From positions 1 through 13,605 of the forward strand of contig JAICVP010000027.1 of assembly GCA_025935275.1 (NCBI GenBank): a stretch of DNA of 13,605 bases, in the 5' to 3' direction. Position 1 is the stretch's first letter. The number at the start of each line of letters is the position of its first letter. Positions 13,398 through 13,605 of the stretch are shown here, piece after piece. This DNA is from Thermoleophilia bacterium (GTDB lineage: Bacteria > Actinomycetota > Thermoleophilia > Gaiellales > Gaiellaceae). The notes beneath the pieces are model-generated. The model was not told where the DNA came from. It searched no databases and saw only the letters and a program-made list of their open reading frames with translations. The position numbers were made by a program, and so were the translations under genes.

Positions 13398-13605
13398 CTA
13401 CGGCCAGAGCGGCTCGCGGTCGAAGCGCTCGAGCGGCTTCCAGTCCTCCCGGACCGGTGAGAAGACGTCGATCATGACCGCGCCGTCGGGGCCGGTGTGC
13501 ACCTCGTGCGGCGTATTCGCGGGGATGCACCAGGTGTCGCCGGGCCCGAGCTCACGGCTTTCGTGGCCGACCCGGAACTCGCACGAGCCGGAGATCAGGA
13601 TGCCC
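13398..13605 (-). CDS. Cupin-domain protein, C-terminal fragment
   Basis: The gene enters from the right edge; 68 complete codons before the TAG stop are visible. The visible part has GSCEFRVGHESRELGPGD, then the second cupin motif PGDTWCIPANTPHEVHTG with its metal-binding histidine, and DVFSPVREDWKPLERFDREP at the end. Small cupins with this tail are often annotated simply as cupin domain proteins; the substrate is unknown. It ends 1 nt before the rhodanese start codon on the same strand, so the cupin and the rhodanese-MFS frame are probably cotranscribed. Confidence 0.85.
   Translation of the reverse strand, partial: GILISGSCEFRVGHESRELGPGDTWCIPANTPHEVHTGPDGAVMIDVFSPVREDWKPLERFDREPLWP

Noticed and set aside
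12260..13477. Plus-strand open frame of 405 codons
   Set aside because: It is antisense to the MFS and rhodanese genes, with Glu/Arg-rich low-complexity translation and no domain.
1..13605. tRNA, rRNA, CRISPR arrays, insertion sequences, attachment sites
   Set aside because: I found no cloverleaf-like sequence, regularly spaced direct repeats, transposase motifs or flanking target duplications on reading through the window. A covariance-model scan could not be run.

Overview
The window is GC-rich bacterial chromosome, dense with genes on both strands. Strong G/C bias at third codon positions, several GTG/TTG starts, -10 boxes (TAnnnT) placed 6-7 nt before start codons, and the gene families present point to an actinobacterium. 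I would guess a Thermoleophilia-like (Gaiellales/Solirubrobacterales) or related lineage; this is inference from gene content and style, not from a marker gene. There is no rRNA, tRNA, CRISPR array, transposase or phage gene, so this looks like ordinary chromosome with a few unusual loci.

Left part (1-5117). The 3' end of a gene that looks like an M3-type metallopeptidase (1-321) runs into a small membrane-protein gene on the minus strand (318-626, or 782 with an in-frame upstream start). Divergent from it is a tight five-gene plus-strand operon. It encodes a P-loop NTPase of the cyclic 2,3-diphosphoglycerate synthetase family, carbamate kinase, ornithine carbamoyltransferase, a rhomboid serine protease and a minimal zincin metallopeptidase. 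Gaps are 4, 9 and 3 nt, then a 4-nt overlap. The first three genes suggest carbamoyl-phosphate/ornithine-citrulline metabolism; the two proteases are coupled behind them.

Middle (5114-7037). A minus-strand operon encodes a DUF2231 membrane protein, the NHEJ end-binding protein Ku with a C-terminal SAP/Rho-N-like tail, and a DUF1360 membrane protein. No LigD ligase is present in the window.

Right-centre (7038-10301). Plus-strand genes encode an MMPL/RND-type transporter, a MarR-type regulator and a small four-helix membrane protein. A perfect hairpin with a UUCG loop (minus-strand sense) separates them from the convergent msrA gene.

Right part (10335-13605), mostly minus strand. msrA (peptide methionine sulfoxide reductase) follows a coiled-coil protein whose conserved N-terminus extends upstream of any ATG/GTG start. 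Next come a very small acidic plus-strand ORF with a Gly-Gly motif and a 12-helix MFS exporter. The MFS reading frame is continuous with a rhodanese domain upstream, interrupted only by one in-frame TGA. That TGA sits where related rhodaneses have the second Cys of a C-x-C active-site loop. This could be a selenocysteine codon in a rhodanese-MFS fusion, or a recent nonsense mutation; it is the most interesting feature here. The 3' part of a cupin gene lies immediately upstream in the same orientation and ends the window.
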